Assembly (NCBI RefSeq): GCF_002799245.1
Contig: NZ_NEQV01000002.1
Span: 434,001 to 498,000 of the forward strand
Reading direction: 5' to 3'
Length of the DNA stretch: 64,000 nt
DNA from: Stenotrophomonas maltophilia
GTDB taxonomy: Bacteria > Pseudomonadota > Gammaproteobacteria > Xanthomonadales > Xanthomonadaceae
The position numbers and the translations under genes were made by a program. The notes below the pieces were generated by a model that saw only the letters and a list, made by a program, of their open reading frames with translations, did not search any database and was not told the origin of the DNA. Shown one piece after another: positions 9,485 to 22,369 of the stretch (within the stretch, counting starts at the first letter, position 1; each line of letters opens with the position of its first letter).

Positions 9485-9521
9485 GCACCGGTTGCCCAGA
9501 GCGGCAACCGGTGCTTATAAT
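9485..9521 (+). promoter_or_regulatory. rpmE2 promoter overlapped by a perfect 12-bp palindrome
   Basis: The inverted repeat GCACCGGTTGCC (9485-9496) / GGCAACCGGTGC (9503-9514) has a 6-nt centre and ends 1 nt before a perfect -10, TATAAT (9516-9521). A -35-like TTGCCC (9492-9497) lies 18 nt upstream of the -10, inside the palindrome. The palindrome could be a terminator for the nucleoside hydrolase gene, but it lacks a T tract. Its position over the promoter fits an operator equally well. It does not resemble a Zur box. Confidence 0.6.
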
Positions 9522-9559
9522 GCCGCTCTTGACCACCAGCCCATTTACGGTGTGAGCCC

Positions 9560-9802
9560 ATGAAGGCCGATATCCATCCGAACTACCGCGACGTCGTCTT
9601 CCATGACGTCACCTCCGATTTCAAGTTCCTGACCCGCTCGACCATGGGCACGAAGGAAACCATCAAGTGGGAAGACGGCAACGACTACCCGCTGGTGAAG
9701 GTTGAAATTTCCTCTGCTTCGCACCCGTTCTACACGGGCAAGCACAAGGTCATCGACACCTCGGGCCGTATCGACAAGTTCCAGAAGCGCTACGCGCGCT
9801 GA
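9560..9802 (+). CDS. rpmE2: Ribosomal protein L31, type B (zinc-independent)
   Basis: This is an 80-residue large-subunit ribosomal protein that contacts the central protuberance and the 30S head. It contains no cysteine at all, so it is the C-minus (type B) paralogue that replaces zinc-binding L31 when zinc is scarce. The family signatures [14 protein letters not shown] and [28 protein letters not shown] are intact. In many proteobacteria the gene is repressed by Zur; here the promoter carries a different, GC-rich palindrome, so that control is not evident. A classic intrinsic terminator follows. Confidence 0.96.
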   Translation: MKADIHPNYRDVVFHDVTSDFKFLTRSTMGTKETIKWEDGNDYPLVKVEISSASHPFYTGKHKVIDTSGRIDKFQKRYAR

Positions 9803-9825
9803 TCTGTTGATCCAGCTTCGAACCG

Positions 9826-9857
9826 ACGGCCGCGCTCTGCGCGGCCGTTTGTTTTTC
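9826..9857 (+). terminator. Intrinsic terminator after rpmE2
   Basis: A 9-bp stem, ACGGCCGCG with CGCGGCCGT, encloses the loop CTCTG and is followed by TTTGTTTTT. Confidence 0.9.
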
Positions 9858-10003
9858 CCCAACGCCTGCCAAACGGGCGTTTGGATGGACGGAACACTGC
9901 GTTCGTGTGACAACGCTTTTGCCGATCCGGGCCGCTTGCTGGCCGGGTTCTGGCCGCCTGCCGTCTACGACTTCTGTCTAGCGCCGGGCAAATGCTGCTG
10001 TGC

Positions 10004-10009
10004 GATAAT
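10004..10009 (+). promoter_or_regulatory. Possible -10 box of gltA
   Basis: GATAAT lies about 90 nt before the gltA GTG, in the gap between the rpmE2 terminator and gltA. No good -35 is visible. Nothing else clear is seen in 9858-10098 apart from the gltA Shine-Dalgarno (AAGGAG at 10085-10090). Confidence 0.4.
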
Positions 10010-10098
10010 GGCGTGATCCCCGGCACAGGCCGAGGACGTCATTCACGTGCCTGACCAATGCGCTTGGGCAGGCGCCTTCCCATGAAGGAGCGCACACA

Positions 10099-11376
10099 GT
10101 GTCCGATCTTGATCAGGTCACGCTCAACGCCGGCGATAAGTCGGTCGTTCTGCCCGTCATCAAACCCACCCTTGGCAACGATTGTGTCGACATCGCGAAG
10201 CTGACCAAGGAAACGGGGTTCTTCACCTACGATTCCGGCTTCACCGCGACGGCCAGCTGCAAGTCCGCCATCACCTACATCGACGGCGACAAGGGCGTGC
10301 TGCTGTACCGCGGCTACCCGATCGAACAGTTGTCGGAAAAGTCGAGCTACGTCGAAGTGGCCTACCTGCTGATCAACGGCGAGCGCCCGAGCGCCGAGCA
10401 GCTGAAGGCCTTCACCGATGAGCTGACTGCCGAAGCCAACGTCGATGATTCGATCAACACCCTGATCGGCAGCTTCGCCAAGGATGCCCACCCGATGGCC
10501 ATCCTGGCTGCTGCGATCGCGCAGCTGTCGGCCATCTACCACGACTCGCTGGACCTGTCCGACGCCGAACAGCGTCGCCAGGCCGCCGTGCGCCTGATCG
10601 CCAAGGTGCCGACCCTGTCGGCGCTGATCTACCGCCACGGCAAGGGCCTGCCGGCCAACAAGCCGGACACCTCGCTGGACTACGTCAGCCGCTTCCTGAA
10701 GCAGACCTTCGAGTCGGCCGACGGCCAGTACGATCTGAACCCGGACGTGGTCAAGGCACTGGACCTGCTGTTCATCCTGCACGCCGACCACGAGCAGAAC
10801 GCTTCGACCTCGACCGTGCGCCTGGTCGGCTCGACCGGTGCCAACCCGTACGCGTCGGTCGCCGCTGGCGTCACCGCGCTGTGGGGTCCGGCCCACGGCG
10901 GTGCCAACGAAGCCGTGCTGAAGATGCTGGAAGAGATCGGCAGCGCCGACAACGTCGAGTCCGCCGTGGTCAAGGCCAAGGACAAGACCTCCGGCTTCCG
11001 CCTGATGGGCTTCGGCCACCGCGTCTACAAGAACTTCGATCCGCGTGCCAAGGTCATCGGTGAGATGACCAGCAAGGTGCTCAAGCAGCTGGGCGTGCAG
11101 GATCCGCTGCTGGACGTGGCCGTGAAGCTGGAACAGGCCGCGCTGCAGGACGAGTACTTCGTCGCCCGCAAGCTGTACCCGAACGTCGATTTCTACAGCG
11201 GCATCATCTACAAGGCGCTGCAGATCCCGACCGAAATGTTCACCGTCATGTTCGCCCTGGGCCGTACCTCCGGCTGGGTGTCGCATTGGCTGGAACAGCA
11301 GGTTGATCCGGAAATGAAGATCGGCCGTCCGCGCCAGGTCTACACCGGCAGCGACGTGCGCGACTACCAGGGCTGA
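10099..11376 (+). CDS. gltA: Citrate synthase (type II)
   Basis: This enzyme condenses acetyl-CoA with oxaloacetate at the entry to the TCA cycle. The 425-residue length and the N-terminal beta-rich segment (residues 1-50, VLPVIKPTLGNDCVDI) match the hexameric, NADH-regulated type of Gram-negative bacteria. Catalytic residues are in HADHEQN (near 228), GFGHRVYKNFDPRA (near 306) and VDFYSG (near 363). The GTG at 10099 is taken as the start because AGGAG sits 8 nt upstream and the protein then begins MSDLDQVTL, as in relatives. It is a single-gene unit bounded by terminators. Confidence 0.97.
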   Translation: MSDLDQVTLNAGDKSVVLPVIKPTLGNDCVDIAKLTKETGFFTYDSGFTATASCKSAITYIDGDKGVLLYRGYPIEQLSEKSSYVEVAYLLINGERPSAEQLKAFTDELTAEANVDDSINTLIGSFAKDAHPMAILAAAIAQLSAIYHDSLDLSDAEQRRQAAVRLIAKVPTLSALIYRHGKGLPANKPDTSLDYVSRFLKQTFESADGQYDLNPDVVKALDLLFILHADHEQNASTSTVRLVGSTGANPYASVAAGVTALWGPAHGGANEAVLKMLEEIGSADNVESAVVKAKDKTSGFRLMGFGHRVYKNFDPRAKVIGEMTSKVLKQLGVQDPLLDVAVKLEQAALQDEYFVARKLYPNVDFYSGIIYKALQIPTEMFTVMFALGRTSGWVSHWLEQQVDPEMKIGRPRQVYTGSDVRDYQG

Positions 11377-11402
11377 TCGCCCCGCGTAGGTTGTGCTGGA
11401 AG

Positions 11403-11430
11403 CGCCCCGCATCCGCGGGGCGTTTTCGTT
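11403..11430 (+). terminator. Intrinsic terminator after gltA
   Basis: An 8-bp GC stem, CGCCCCGC with GCGGGGCG, has a 4-nt loop and is followed by TTTTCGTT. The segment to 11490 holds degenerate GTAG-repeat remnants (GCCGGGCCCATGCCCGGC). Confidence 0.85.
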
Positions 11431-11493
11431 GGTGGAGCCGGGGCCCGCGCGCGGGCGCTACAGCAATGGCCGGGCCCATGCCCGGCCTCGCGG

Positions 11494-12138
11494 TCAGGCG
11501 CCGATATAGGCAGTGATCTCGGCTTCGGCCAACAGCTGCCGCAACTGCGCGACAGACGCGCGCCGCATCGGCTTCTCATCCACCGGCGACAGTGGCGCCT
11601 GGCGCAGGGCGTCGTACGGCAGCACGGCCAGATCGAAGGTCAGCTCTTCGGCACTGAACACCCACACCGGCACATCCAGGCAGCGTTCGCGGTCCATGCG
11701 CAGGCGGCGCGTGCGCGATTCGGCGGGAATGCCGTGTTCGTCCAGGAAGCGATGCACGGCTTCCGGGTCGTCGCTGTGCAGGTGCAGCTGCACGGGGCTG
11801 TTGGCATCGGCGGTGCCATCCAGCACCGGGCCGGCCAGGCGTGGGGCGAAGCCGTGCAGGAACTCCAGTGCACGCATCGCGGCTTCGCGGCGACGCTGCA
11901 GTTCGTTGCCGTGCCGGGGCCCGGAGAACAGCCGCTGGTACTCGCGCAGCGCGTCTTCGATCTCGGTGTTGCGGGGCAGGGAGGCATCGTCGTGGATGCC
12001 GAGCCGGCTGGCGGCCTTCAACTTGGCCTGGTGGTAGTCGCGGATGCCGCCTTCGGCCATCAGGCGGGCGGCTTCGTGGGCGAGGCGGTGGCGCCGCTCG
12101 CGGGTCTGGCTGGCAGCATGCTGCTGGGCGCGATGCAT
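11494..12138 (-). CDS. Conserved hypothetical protein
   Basis: The 214-residue product has no recognised catalytic motif. The basic N-terminus (residues 1-60, with ARLMAEGGIRDYHQAKLKAASRLG) resembles the opening of a family found across gammaproteobacteria as an unnamed cytoplasmic protein. The middle part (about 115-145) contains QLHLHSDDPEAVHRFLDEHGIP, reminiscent of small-molecule or nucleotide-handling folds, but that is only a visual impression. No signal peptide or membrane segment is present. It stands alone, convergent with gltA and followed on its 5' side by a repeat cluster. Function unknown. Confidence 0.75.
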   Translation of the reverse strand: MHRAQQHAASQTRERRHRLAHEAARLMAEGGIRDYHQAKLKAASRLGIHDDASLPRNTEIEDALREYQRLFSGPRHGNELQRRREAAMRALEFLHGFAPRLAGPVLDGTADANSPVQLHLHSDDPEAVHRFLDEHGIPAESRTRRLRMDRERCLDVPVWVFSAEELTFDLAVLPYDALRQAPLSPVDEKPMRRASVAQLRQLLAEAEITAYIGA

Positions 12139-12189
12139 GCGATGACTCCTGTTGCGACCTGGCTACAGACTAGCGCAAGGATGTGACAT

Positions 12190-16169
<3,980 letters not shown>

Positions 16170-16170
<1 letters not shown>

Positions 16171-17051
16171 TGGCACGCATCAATCTATTGCCCTGGCGCG
16201 CCGAGCGGCGCAAGCAACGCCAGCGCGAGTTCTACGCAATGCTGGGCATGGCCGCCGTCGGTGGCCTGCTGCTGTCGCTGATGATCTGGTTCTATTACGA
16301 CCGCCAGGTGAGCGGCCAGATGGACCGCAATGCCTATCTGGAAGCCGAGATCGAGAAGGTCAAGGAACAGAACAAGGAGATCGATCGCCTCGACGCGCAG
16401 AAGGAACGCCTGCTGGCCCGCAAGAAGGTGATCGAGGAACTGCAGGCCAAGCGCTCGCAGATGGTCCACCTGTTCGACGCGCTGGTGCGCACCATCCCCG
16501 ATGGCGTGGTGCTGACCGCGCTGAAGCAGGAAGGTGATGTGCTGACGCTGGAAGGCCGCACCCAGTCCAACGCCCGTGTTTCGGCCTACATGCGCAACCT
16601 GGAGACCTCCGGCTGGATGACCAACCCGGAGCTGTCGATCATCGAAGCGCGTGACCCGGAGAAGGACAAGGACGGCAAGGCCGGCCCGCTGGCCGACATC
16701 AAGGCGCTGCCCTACGTGTTCGTGGTCAAGGTGAAGCTGCCGGCACAGAGCGAAGAGGTATCGGCGACGCCGGGCCTGAACGCCGATGGCTCGGTGGCGA
16801 CGGCTGCCCCGGCACCGGTGGCACCGTTGGCTGCAGGCCCGGATGCTGCGACGCCTGCCGCTCCGGCGGCTGGCCAGCCGCCGGCACCTGCCGCACCTGC
16901 CGCTGCACCGGCGGCCGCTCCGGCCAAGCCGAACCAGCCAGCCGCGCCGGCCGCCGCGCCGGCCCCGGCACCTGCCCCGAAGCCTGAGGGCAGCCGCCTG
17001 GCGCAGCCGCCGCAGGCCTTCAATGCGCTGCTGCAGGGGGACCGCGCATGA
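16170..17051 (+). CDS. pilN: Type IV pilus inner-membrane protein PilN with long Ala/Pro-rich tail
   Basis: PilN binds PilM through its first residues; MARINLLPWR here matches the canonical INLLPWR tail. It has one membrane helix (about 25-45), a coiled coil (about 50-95) and a periplasmic ferredoxin-like domain to about 195 that pairs with PilO. The protein is 293 residues, clearly longer than the usual 180-220. The excess is a low-complexity Ala/Pro tail (about 205-275) ending EGSRLAQPPQAFNALLQGDRA. Such a tail might span periplasm or peptidoglycan, but that is inference. It overlaps pilO by 4 nt. Confidence 0.95.
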
Positions 17052-17704
17052 GCCAGAAGATCGACATCAAGAACCTGGATTTCAACGACATCGGCAACTG
17101 GCCGCAGAAGGCCAAGATCGTCTTCTGCTCGTTGCTGGCACTGGTCATCATGTTCGTGGCGTGGATGCTGCTGATCAGCGGCAAGCGCGAGGAACTGGCC
17201 GGCCTGGAATCGAAGGAAGTCGAGCTGCGTACCGAGTTCACCAAGCAGCAGGAACGCGCGGTGAACCTGGGGCCGCTGAAGCAGCAGCTGGCGCAGATGG
17301 AGCAGGTCCTGCAGCAGATGCTGCGGCAGCTGCCGAGCAAGACCGAAATGCCCGACCTGATCATCGACATCTCGCAGACCGCGCTGTCCAGCGGCCTGAC
17401 CAACGAGCTGTTCGAGCCGGAGCAGGAGCAGATCAAGGAGTTCTACGCCGAGAAGCCGATCAAGCTGCGGATGGTGGGCAGTTACCACCAGTTCGGCGCG
17501 TTCGTCAGTGGCGTGGCCTCGTTGCCGCGGGTGGTGATCCTGACCATGCATGACATCAACCTCAAGCCCAAGGAAAAGACCGGCGGCAACGTCCGCAGCG
17601 GTGCACTGGAACTGTCCGGTACGGTCAAGACCTATCGCTACCTGGACGAGACCGAGGTGCAGGCGCAGCAGGCGGCCGACGCTGGCAAGGAGGGCAAGAA
17701 GTGA
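17048..17704 (+). CDS. pilO: Type IV pilus inner-membrane protein PilO
   Basis: PilO forms a heterodimer with PilN in the periplasm and connects to the lipoprotein PilP. The 218-residue protein has a short cytoplasmic N-terminus, a membrane helix (about 25-45, VFCSLLALVIMFVAWMLLI), a coiled coil (about 50-105) and a C-terminal ferredoxin-like domain. The signature GSYHQFGAFVSGVASLPRVV lies near 140-160. The ATG overlaps the end of pilN by 4 nt, implying translational coupling. The last residues are Lys/Gly-rich. Confidence 0.96.
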   Translation: MSQKIDIKNLDFNDIGNWPQKAKIVFCSLLALVIMFVAWMLLISGKREELAGLESKEVELRTEFTKQQERAVNLGPLKQQLAQMEQVLQQMLRQLPSKTEMPDLIIDISQTALSSGLTNELFEPEQEQIKEFYAEKPIKLRMVGSYHQFGAFVSGVASLPRVVILTMHDINLKPKEKTGGNVRSGALELSGTVKTYRYLDETEVQAQQAADAGKEGKK

Positions 17705-18237
17705 TGCGCGCGCAGACCGTACGTGGTGCGATGGTGCTGGCGGTATTGCTGCTGGCCGGTTGCGGCCGTGGCGTGACCAGCACGCCCGGCGACGCACCGA
17801 ATCTTGAGAAGTGGGTGGAAGGCGAGCGTGCGCGACCGGCGCAACCGCTGGAGCCGCTGCCGGTGATGCAGCAGTTCGAGACCTTCGAGTACTCCGCGCA
17901 GGGCATGCGCGATCCGTTCACCGATGCCTGGACCAATCCGCAGCAGGGGAACGGCGGATTGCGACCGGATCCGAACCGGCGCAAGGAGCCGCTGGAAGGC
18001 TTCCCGCTGGATGCGCTGGACATGGTCGGCACCATCGGCACCGGTGCAGGCACCGTGGCGCTGGTGATGGGGCCGGACAAGGTCACCTACCGGGTTCGCC
18101 CGGGCGGTTACCTGGGGCAGAGCGACGGGCGGGTCACGGCGGTCTTCGAAGACCGCGTGGAGCTGATCGAACTGGTGCCGGATGGCGCGGGTGGCTGGCT
18201 GGAACGGCCGGCAACGCTCTCGCTTGAAGATCAATGA
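17704..18237 (+). CDS. pilP: Type IV pilus lipoprotein PilP
   Basis: PilP is an inner-membrane-anchored periplasmic lipoprotein that links PilNO to the PilQ secretin. The lipobox LLAGC places the lipidated Cys at residue 20. A flexible region follows, then the beta-sandwich domain (about 100-175) with LDMVGTIGTGAGTVALV and YRVRPGGYLGQSDGRV. Two starts are possible: GTG at 17701 or ATG at 17704. The ATG, overlapping the pilO stop by one base, gives the tidier 177-residue product. pilQ starts 21 nt downstream. Confidence 0.94.
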   Translation: MRAQTVRGAMVLAVLLLAGCGRGVTSTPGDAPNLEKWVEGERARPAQPLEPLPVMQQFETFEYSAQGMRDPFTDAWTNPQQGNGGLRPDPNRRKEPLEGFPLDALDMVGTIGTGAGTVALVMGPDKVTYRVRPGGYLGQSDGRVTAVFEDRVELIELVPDGAGGWLERPATLSLEDQ

Positions 18238-18258
18238 TCGTTTACTGGGGATAGCACG

Positions 18259-20229
18259 ATGACCTTTCACCAAGCCAAGGGGCTGCGTCCCATCCGGCGC
18301 TCTACCTTGAACCGTGTCAGCGCGCTGGGAGTCGCGCTGATGCTGGCCTGCGCTCCGGCGCTGGCTGCCGCACCGGCGGAAAAGCCGGTGGGCGCCACCG
18401 TGGCACCGGCCGCTGCGCCGGCCGGCCTGTCGGTGGCCAAGATCGATTTCAAGCGCGGCGATGACGGCGCCGGGCGCCTGATCGTGCAGTTCGACGGGCA
18501 GGGCGCGATCCCTGACCTGCGCACGCAGGGCAACAGCGTTGTGGTCGACGTCGGCAATGCCCGGCTGCCGGCCAACCTGCAGAAGCCGATGAACGTCACC
18601 GACTTCGCCACGCCGGTACAGCGCATCGACGCCAAGCCGTCCGGTGCCGGCACCCAGCTGGTGCTGAGCACCGGTGGTGCGGTGGAATCGCTGGCCTACC
18701 AGAGCGGCAACGAGTACGTGGTCGAGATCAGCCCGCGGCAGGCCCAGGCCGCCGTCGGCGCGGTCACCGCCGGCAGCGTCACCCAGGCGGCCAAGGCCGT
18801 CGGCCAGCGCGGTTTCACCGGCAAGCCGGTGACCTTCAACTTCCAGGACGTGCCGGTGCGCACCGTGCTGCAGTTGATCGCCGAGGAGTCCAACCTGAAC
18901 GTGGTTGCGTCCGACTCGGTGCAGGGCAATGTGACCCTGCGCCTGGTCAATGTGCCGTGGGACCAGGCGCTGGACATCGTCCTGCGCGCCAAGGGCCTGG
19001 ACAAGCGTCGCGACGGCAGCGTGATCTGGGTGGCACCGCAGGCTGAACTGGCCAAGTTCGAGCAGGAGAAGGAAGACGCGCGCATCGCCATCGAGAACCG
19101 CGAAGACCTGCAGACCGACTACATCCAGATCAACTACCACAGCGCCACGCAGATCTTCAAGGCACTGACCGAGGCCAAGGGCATCGGCGGCAGTGGTGGT
19201 GGCGGCAGTGGCGGTGGTTCGGGTGGTTCGTCGCAGGAAGACAGTGGCTTCCTGTCCTCGCGCGGCCGCATCGTGGCCGACGAGCGCACCAACACGCTGA
19301 TGATCAGCGACATCCCGAAGAAGATCGCGCGCATGCGCGAGCTGATCAACGTGATCGACCGCCCGGTCGACCAGGTGCTGATCGAAAGCCGCATCGTCAT
19401 CGCCACCGATACCTTCGCCCGTGAACTGGGCGCGAAGTTCGGTGTCAGTGGCAGCCGCGACAACGTGTACTTCAGTGGCAGCCTGGATGCCAATGCCGAG
19501 ACCCGCAAGTCGCAGGTTGCGACCGACCTGGCCAATGCCAAGGCCGAGCGCGACTGGGAAGCCGGTGGCCGGGTTGGCCCGCCGCCGGTGAAGTCCGGCT
19601 CGGCGATCACCCGTGGCCTGAACTGGAACCTGCCGGTGGCCGCCGCCAGCAACCCGGGTTCGCTGGCACTGTCGATCCTCAATGCCGGTTACCTGCTGGA
19701 CGTGGAGCTGTCGGCCATGCAGCAGGAATCGCGAGGCGAGGTGATCTCCAACCCGCGCGTGGTCACCACCAACCAGCGCGAAGCGATGATCAAGCAGGGC
19801 AAGGAAATCGGTTACGTCACCATCAGCGGTGGTACCGCTGGCGGCGTGGCTACGCCGAACGTGCAGTTCAAGGAAGTGGTGCTGGAACTGAAGGTCACCC
19901 CGACCATCACCAACGACAACCGCGTGTTCCTCAACATGCAGGTGAAGAAGGATGAAGTCGACCAGCTGATCCAGCTGGAGGGCTACGGCACCGTGCCGTC
20001 GATCAACCGTCGCGAAGTCAATACCGCGGTGCTGGTCGAGGATGGGCAGACCGTGGTGATCGGTGGTGTCTACGAGTTCACCGATCGCAACAGCATCAGC
20101 AAGGTGCCGTTCCTGGGCGACGTGCCGTTCCTGGGCAACCTGTTCAAGAAGCGCGGCCGCAACAAGGACAAGGCCGAGCTGCTGGTGTTCGTCACCCCGA
20201 AGGTGCTGCGCGTGGCCAAGCAGAACTGA
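18259..20229 (+). CDS. pilQ: Type IV pilus secretin PilQ
   Basis: PilQ forms the outer-membrane channel through which the pilus passes. The 656-residue precursor has a signal peptide (about 1-37, ALMLACAPALAAA). An AMIN peptidoglycan-binding domain follows (about 55-150), then an STN/N0 domain starting FNFQDVPVRTVLQLIAEESNLN, an N1 domain and the secretin domain (about 430-650). The secretin domain contains VISNPRVVTTNQREA and GGVYEFTDRNSISKVPFLGDVP. A Gly/Ser linker sits at about 310-326. It appears to carry one AMIN domain, fewer than some orthologues. It is the last gene of the pil operon. Confidence 0.96.
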   Translation: MTFHQAKGLRPIRRSTLNRVSALGVALMLACAPALAAAPAEKPVGATVAPAAAPAGLSVAKIDFKRGDDGAGRLIVQFDGQGAIPDLRTQGNSVVVDVGNARLPANLQKPMNVTDFATPVQRIDAKPSGAGTQLVLSTGGAVESLAYQSGNEYVVEISPRQAQAAVGAVTAGSVTQAAKAVGQRGFTGKPVTFNFQDVPVRTVLQLIAEESNLNVVASDSVQGNVTLRLVNVPWDQALDIVLRAKGLDKRRDGSVIWVAPQAELAKFEQEKEDARIAIENREDLQTDYIQINYHSATQIFKALTEAKGIGGSGGGGSGGGSGGSSQEDSGFLSSRGRIVADERTNTLMISDIPKKIARMRELINVIDRPVDQVLIESRIVIATDTFARELGAKFGVSGSRDNVYFSGSLDANAETRKSQVATDLANAKAERDWEAGGRVGPPPVKSGSAITRGLNWNLPVAAASNPGSLALSILNAGYLLDVELSAMQQESRGEVISNPRVVTTNQREAMIKQGKEIGYVTISGGTAGGVATPNVQFKEVVLELKVTPTITNDNRVFLNMQVKKDEVDQLIQLEGYGTVPSINRREVNTAVLVEDGQTVVIGGVYEFTDRNSISKVPFLGDVPFLGNLFKKRGRNKDKAELLVFVTPKVLRVAKQN

Positions 20230-20249
20230 GCCAACGCACGCTCGTGCTG

Positions 20250-20284
20250 GAAGAAGGGCCGCCCTGTGCGGCCCTTCTTCGTTT
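20250..20284 (+). terminator. Terminator after pilQ
   Basis: A perfect 13-bp stem, GAAGAAGGGCCGC with GCGGCCCTTCTTC, has a 5-nt loop and is followed by GTTTG. It closes the pil operon. Confidence 0.8.
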
Positions 20285-20405
20285 GCGCCGCCCTGTCGAT
20301 CCATGGCCTGCGTGGAGGGCTGTTCAGCCGTTCTTGATGCCATTCGCAAGGCACCCTGCGATGATGTCGGGAACCCGTGCCGTCCTGCGCCGGTCAAAGG
20401 CCCCC

Positions 20406-21431
20406 ATGAACCTGCCACCGCCGATGCCCGAATCCGTCTCGCCGCCGCCCGCGCCGGCCATCTCCCGCCTGCATGCGGCATTCACCCAGCTGCGCGATGC
20501 GTTGTCGGCCGAGATCGTCGGCCAGTCGGCACTGGTCGAACGCTTGCTGATCGCGCTGCTGGCCGACGGCCATCTGCTGGTGGAGGGCGCACCGGGCCTG
20601 GCCAAGACCACGGCGATCCGTGCACTGGCGTCCCGCCTGGAAGCGGACTTTGCCCGTGTGCAGTTCACGCCCGACCTGCTGCCGGCCGACCTTACCGGCA
20701 CCGAGATCTGGCGCCCGCAGGAAGGCCGCTTCGAGTTCGTGCCCGGCCCGATCTTCCACCCGATCCTGCTGGCCGATGAGATCAACCGTGCACCGGCCAA
20801 GGTGCAGTCGGCGCTGCTGGAGGCCATGGGCGAACGCCAGGTCACGGTTGGCCGCCATACCTATGCGCTGCCGCCGCTGTTCCTGGTGATGGCCACGCAG
20901 AACCCGATCGAGCAGGAAGGCACCTTCCCGTTGCCGGAAGCGCAGCTGGACCGCTTCCTGATGCATGTGCGCATCGGTTACCCGGACCAGGCGGCCGAAT
21001 CGGAAATCCTGCGGCTGGCACGCGAGCGCGCCCGCGGTGCGTTGGGCGAGGCTGCACCGGCCCCGGACAAGATGCCGATGCAGGACGTGTTCGATGCCCG
21101 CCGCGAAGTGCTGGACCTGCACATGGCGCCGGCGCTGGAGCGCTACCTGATCGAACTGGTGCTGGCTTCGCGCGATCCATCGCGCTACGACGCCGGCCTG
21201 GGCCGCCGCATCGCCTGGGGGGCAAGCCCGCGCGGTTCCATCGCACTGGAGCGCTGCGCCCGTGCTCGAGCCTGGCTGGCTGGCCGCGACTTCGTCACGC
21301 CCGACGATGTGCGTGCAGTCGCCGCTGACGTGCTGCGCCATCGCGTGCTGCCCAGCTATGAAGCCACCGCCGAGGGCTGGGATGGCGAACGCCTGGTGCA
21401 GGAGCTGCTGGCCCGGGTGCCGGCACCCTGA
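20406..21431 (+). CDS. MoxR-family AAA+ ATPase
   Basis: MoxR ATPases act as chaperone-like partners of VWA-domain proteins encoded beside them. The 341-residue protein has Walker A EGAPGLAKTT (60-69), Walker B LLADEINRAP (near 121), the sensor-1 region LVMATQNPIEQEGTFPLPEAQLDRF and a C-terminal lid domain. The ATG at 20406 is preferred over an in-frame ATG at 20361 because AAAGG lies 5 nt upstream of it. It opens a seven-kilobase operon with DUF58, DUF4381 and Bat proteins, the usual MoxR/Bat layout, so its clients are probably BatA and BatB. Confidence 0.93.
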   Translation: MNLPPPMPESVSPPPAPAISRLHAAFTQLRDALSAEIVGQSALVERLLIALLADGHLLVEGAPGLAKTTAIRALASRLEADFARVQFTPDLLPADLTGTEIWRPQEGRFEFVPGPIFHPILLADEINRAPAKVQSALLEAMGERQVTVGRHTYALPPLFLVMATQNPIEQEGTFPLPEAQLDRFLMHVRIGYPDQAAESEILRLARERARGALGEAAPAPDKMPMQDVFDARREVLDLHMAPALERYLIELVLASRDPSRYDAGLGRRIAWGASPRGSIALERCARARAWLAGRDFVTPDDVRAVAADVLRHRVLPSYEATAEGWDGERLVQELLARVPAP

Positions 21432-21439
21432 GCCTGCGC

Positions 21440-22369
21440 ATGACCGATCCTTCCCTGGAACAGGCACCGTCTGTGGTCGAAGGTGACGGGCTGCGCCCGC
21501 AGCTGGCCGAACTGGTCGCGCTGCGGCGGCTGGCACAGCGTCCGCCGCCGCCACGCCGTGGCCGCACCGGCAACGCGGGCCAGGCACCGTCCCCGCTGCG
21601 TGGCCGCGGCATGGAGTACGCCGAGTCGCGCGAATACGTGGCCGGCGACGACGCGCGCCACATCGATTGGCGCGTGACCGCGCGCACCGGTCGCGCCCAC
21701 ACCAAATTGTTCCAGGCCGAGCGCGAGCGGGTCAGCCTGATCGTGGCCGATACGTCGCCAGCGCTGTACTTCGGTACCCGCGTGCGCTTCAAATCGGTGC
21801 AGGCCGCACGTGCCGGCGCTGTTGCCGCGTGGTCGGCGCAGCGCCGTGGGGACCGCGTAGGCGCGCTGCGTGGCAGCGACTGCGAAGCGCCGATCGCCCC
21901 CGCAGGCGGGCCACGCGGCGTGTTGCGCGTGCTCGACGCGCTGACCCGCTGGTATGCGCAGCCGCCGGCGGACGACCTGGGCCTGGAGCGTGCGCTGGAT
22001 CATGCAGGCCGCGTGTTGCGCCCGGGGGCGCGCATGCTGGTGCTGGCCGATCCGCAGCAGGCCATCCGCATTCCACCGGCGCGATGGAGCGCGCTGGCCC
22101 AGCATCACGACCTCAGCCTGGTGCTGCTGGTCGATCCCCTGGAACTGCACCCGCCCTCGGCGGCGCTGCAGTTCCAAGCCGCACAGCAGCGTATCGGTCT
22201 CGACCTGCGGCGCAGCGAGGTGCAGGCGCACTGGCAGTCGCATTTCGTTGAACCGCTGCATGCGCTGCGCCGCCAGCTCGGTGCGCGCCGGGTCGACGTG
22301 CAGGTGCTGTCCACCGATGCGCCCAGCGACGCCTGGCTGGCGCCGTCGCCGACCGAGGTGCCGGCATGA
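21440..22369 (+). CDS. DUF58 domain protein of the MoxR/Bat operon
   Basis: DUF58 proteins are cytoplasmic, VWA-like fold proteins always found beside MoxR; their biochemical role is not established. The 309-residue product carries the family signature GMEYAESREYVAGDDARHIDWRVTARTGRAHTKLF (about 58-92, given here in key part: SREYxxGDDxRxIDW) and then a VWA-like core with LIVADTSPALYFGTR in the MIDAS position. No signal peptide or clear membrane helix is present, unlike some DUF58 relatives with two N-terminal helices. It starts 8 nt after moxR and overlaps the next gene by 4 nt. Confidence 0.92.
   Translation: MTDPSLEQAPSVVEGDGLRPQLAELVALRRLAQRPPPPRRGRTGNAGQAPSPLRGRGMEYAESREYVAGDDARHIDWRVTARTGRAHTKLFQAERERVSLIVADTSPALYFGTRVRFKSVQAARAGAVAAWSAQRRGDRVGALRGSDCEAPIAPAGGPRGVLRVLDALTRWYAQPPADDLGLERALDHAGRVLRPGARMLVLADPQQAIRIPPARWSALAQHHDLSLVLLVDPLELHPPSAALQFQAAQQRIGLDLRRSEVQAHWQSHFVEPLHALRRQLGARRVDVQVLSTDAPSDAWLAPSPTEVPA

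Noticed and set aside
17638..20481. 947-codon minus-strand open frame.
   Set aside because: It is antisense to pilP and pilQ and has no recognisable domain.
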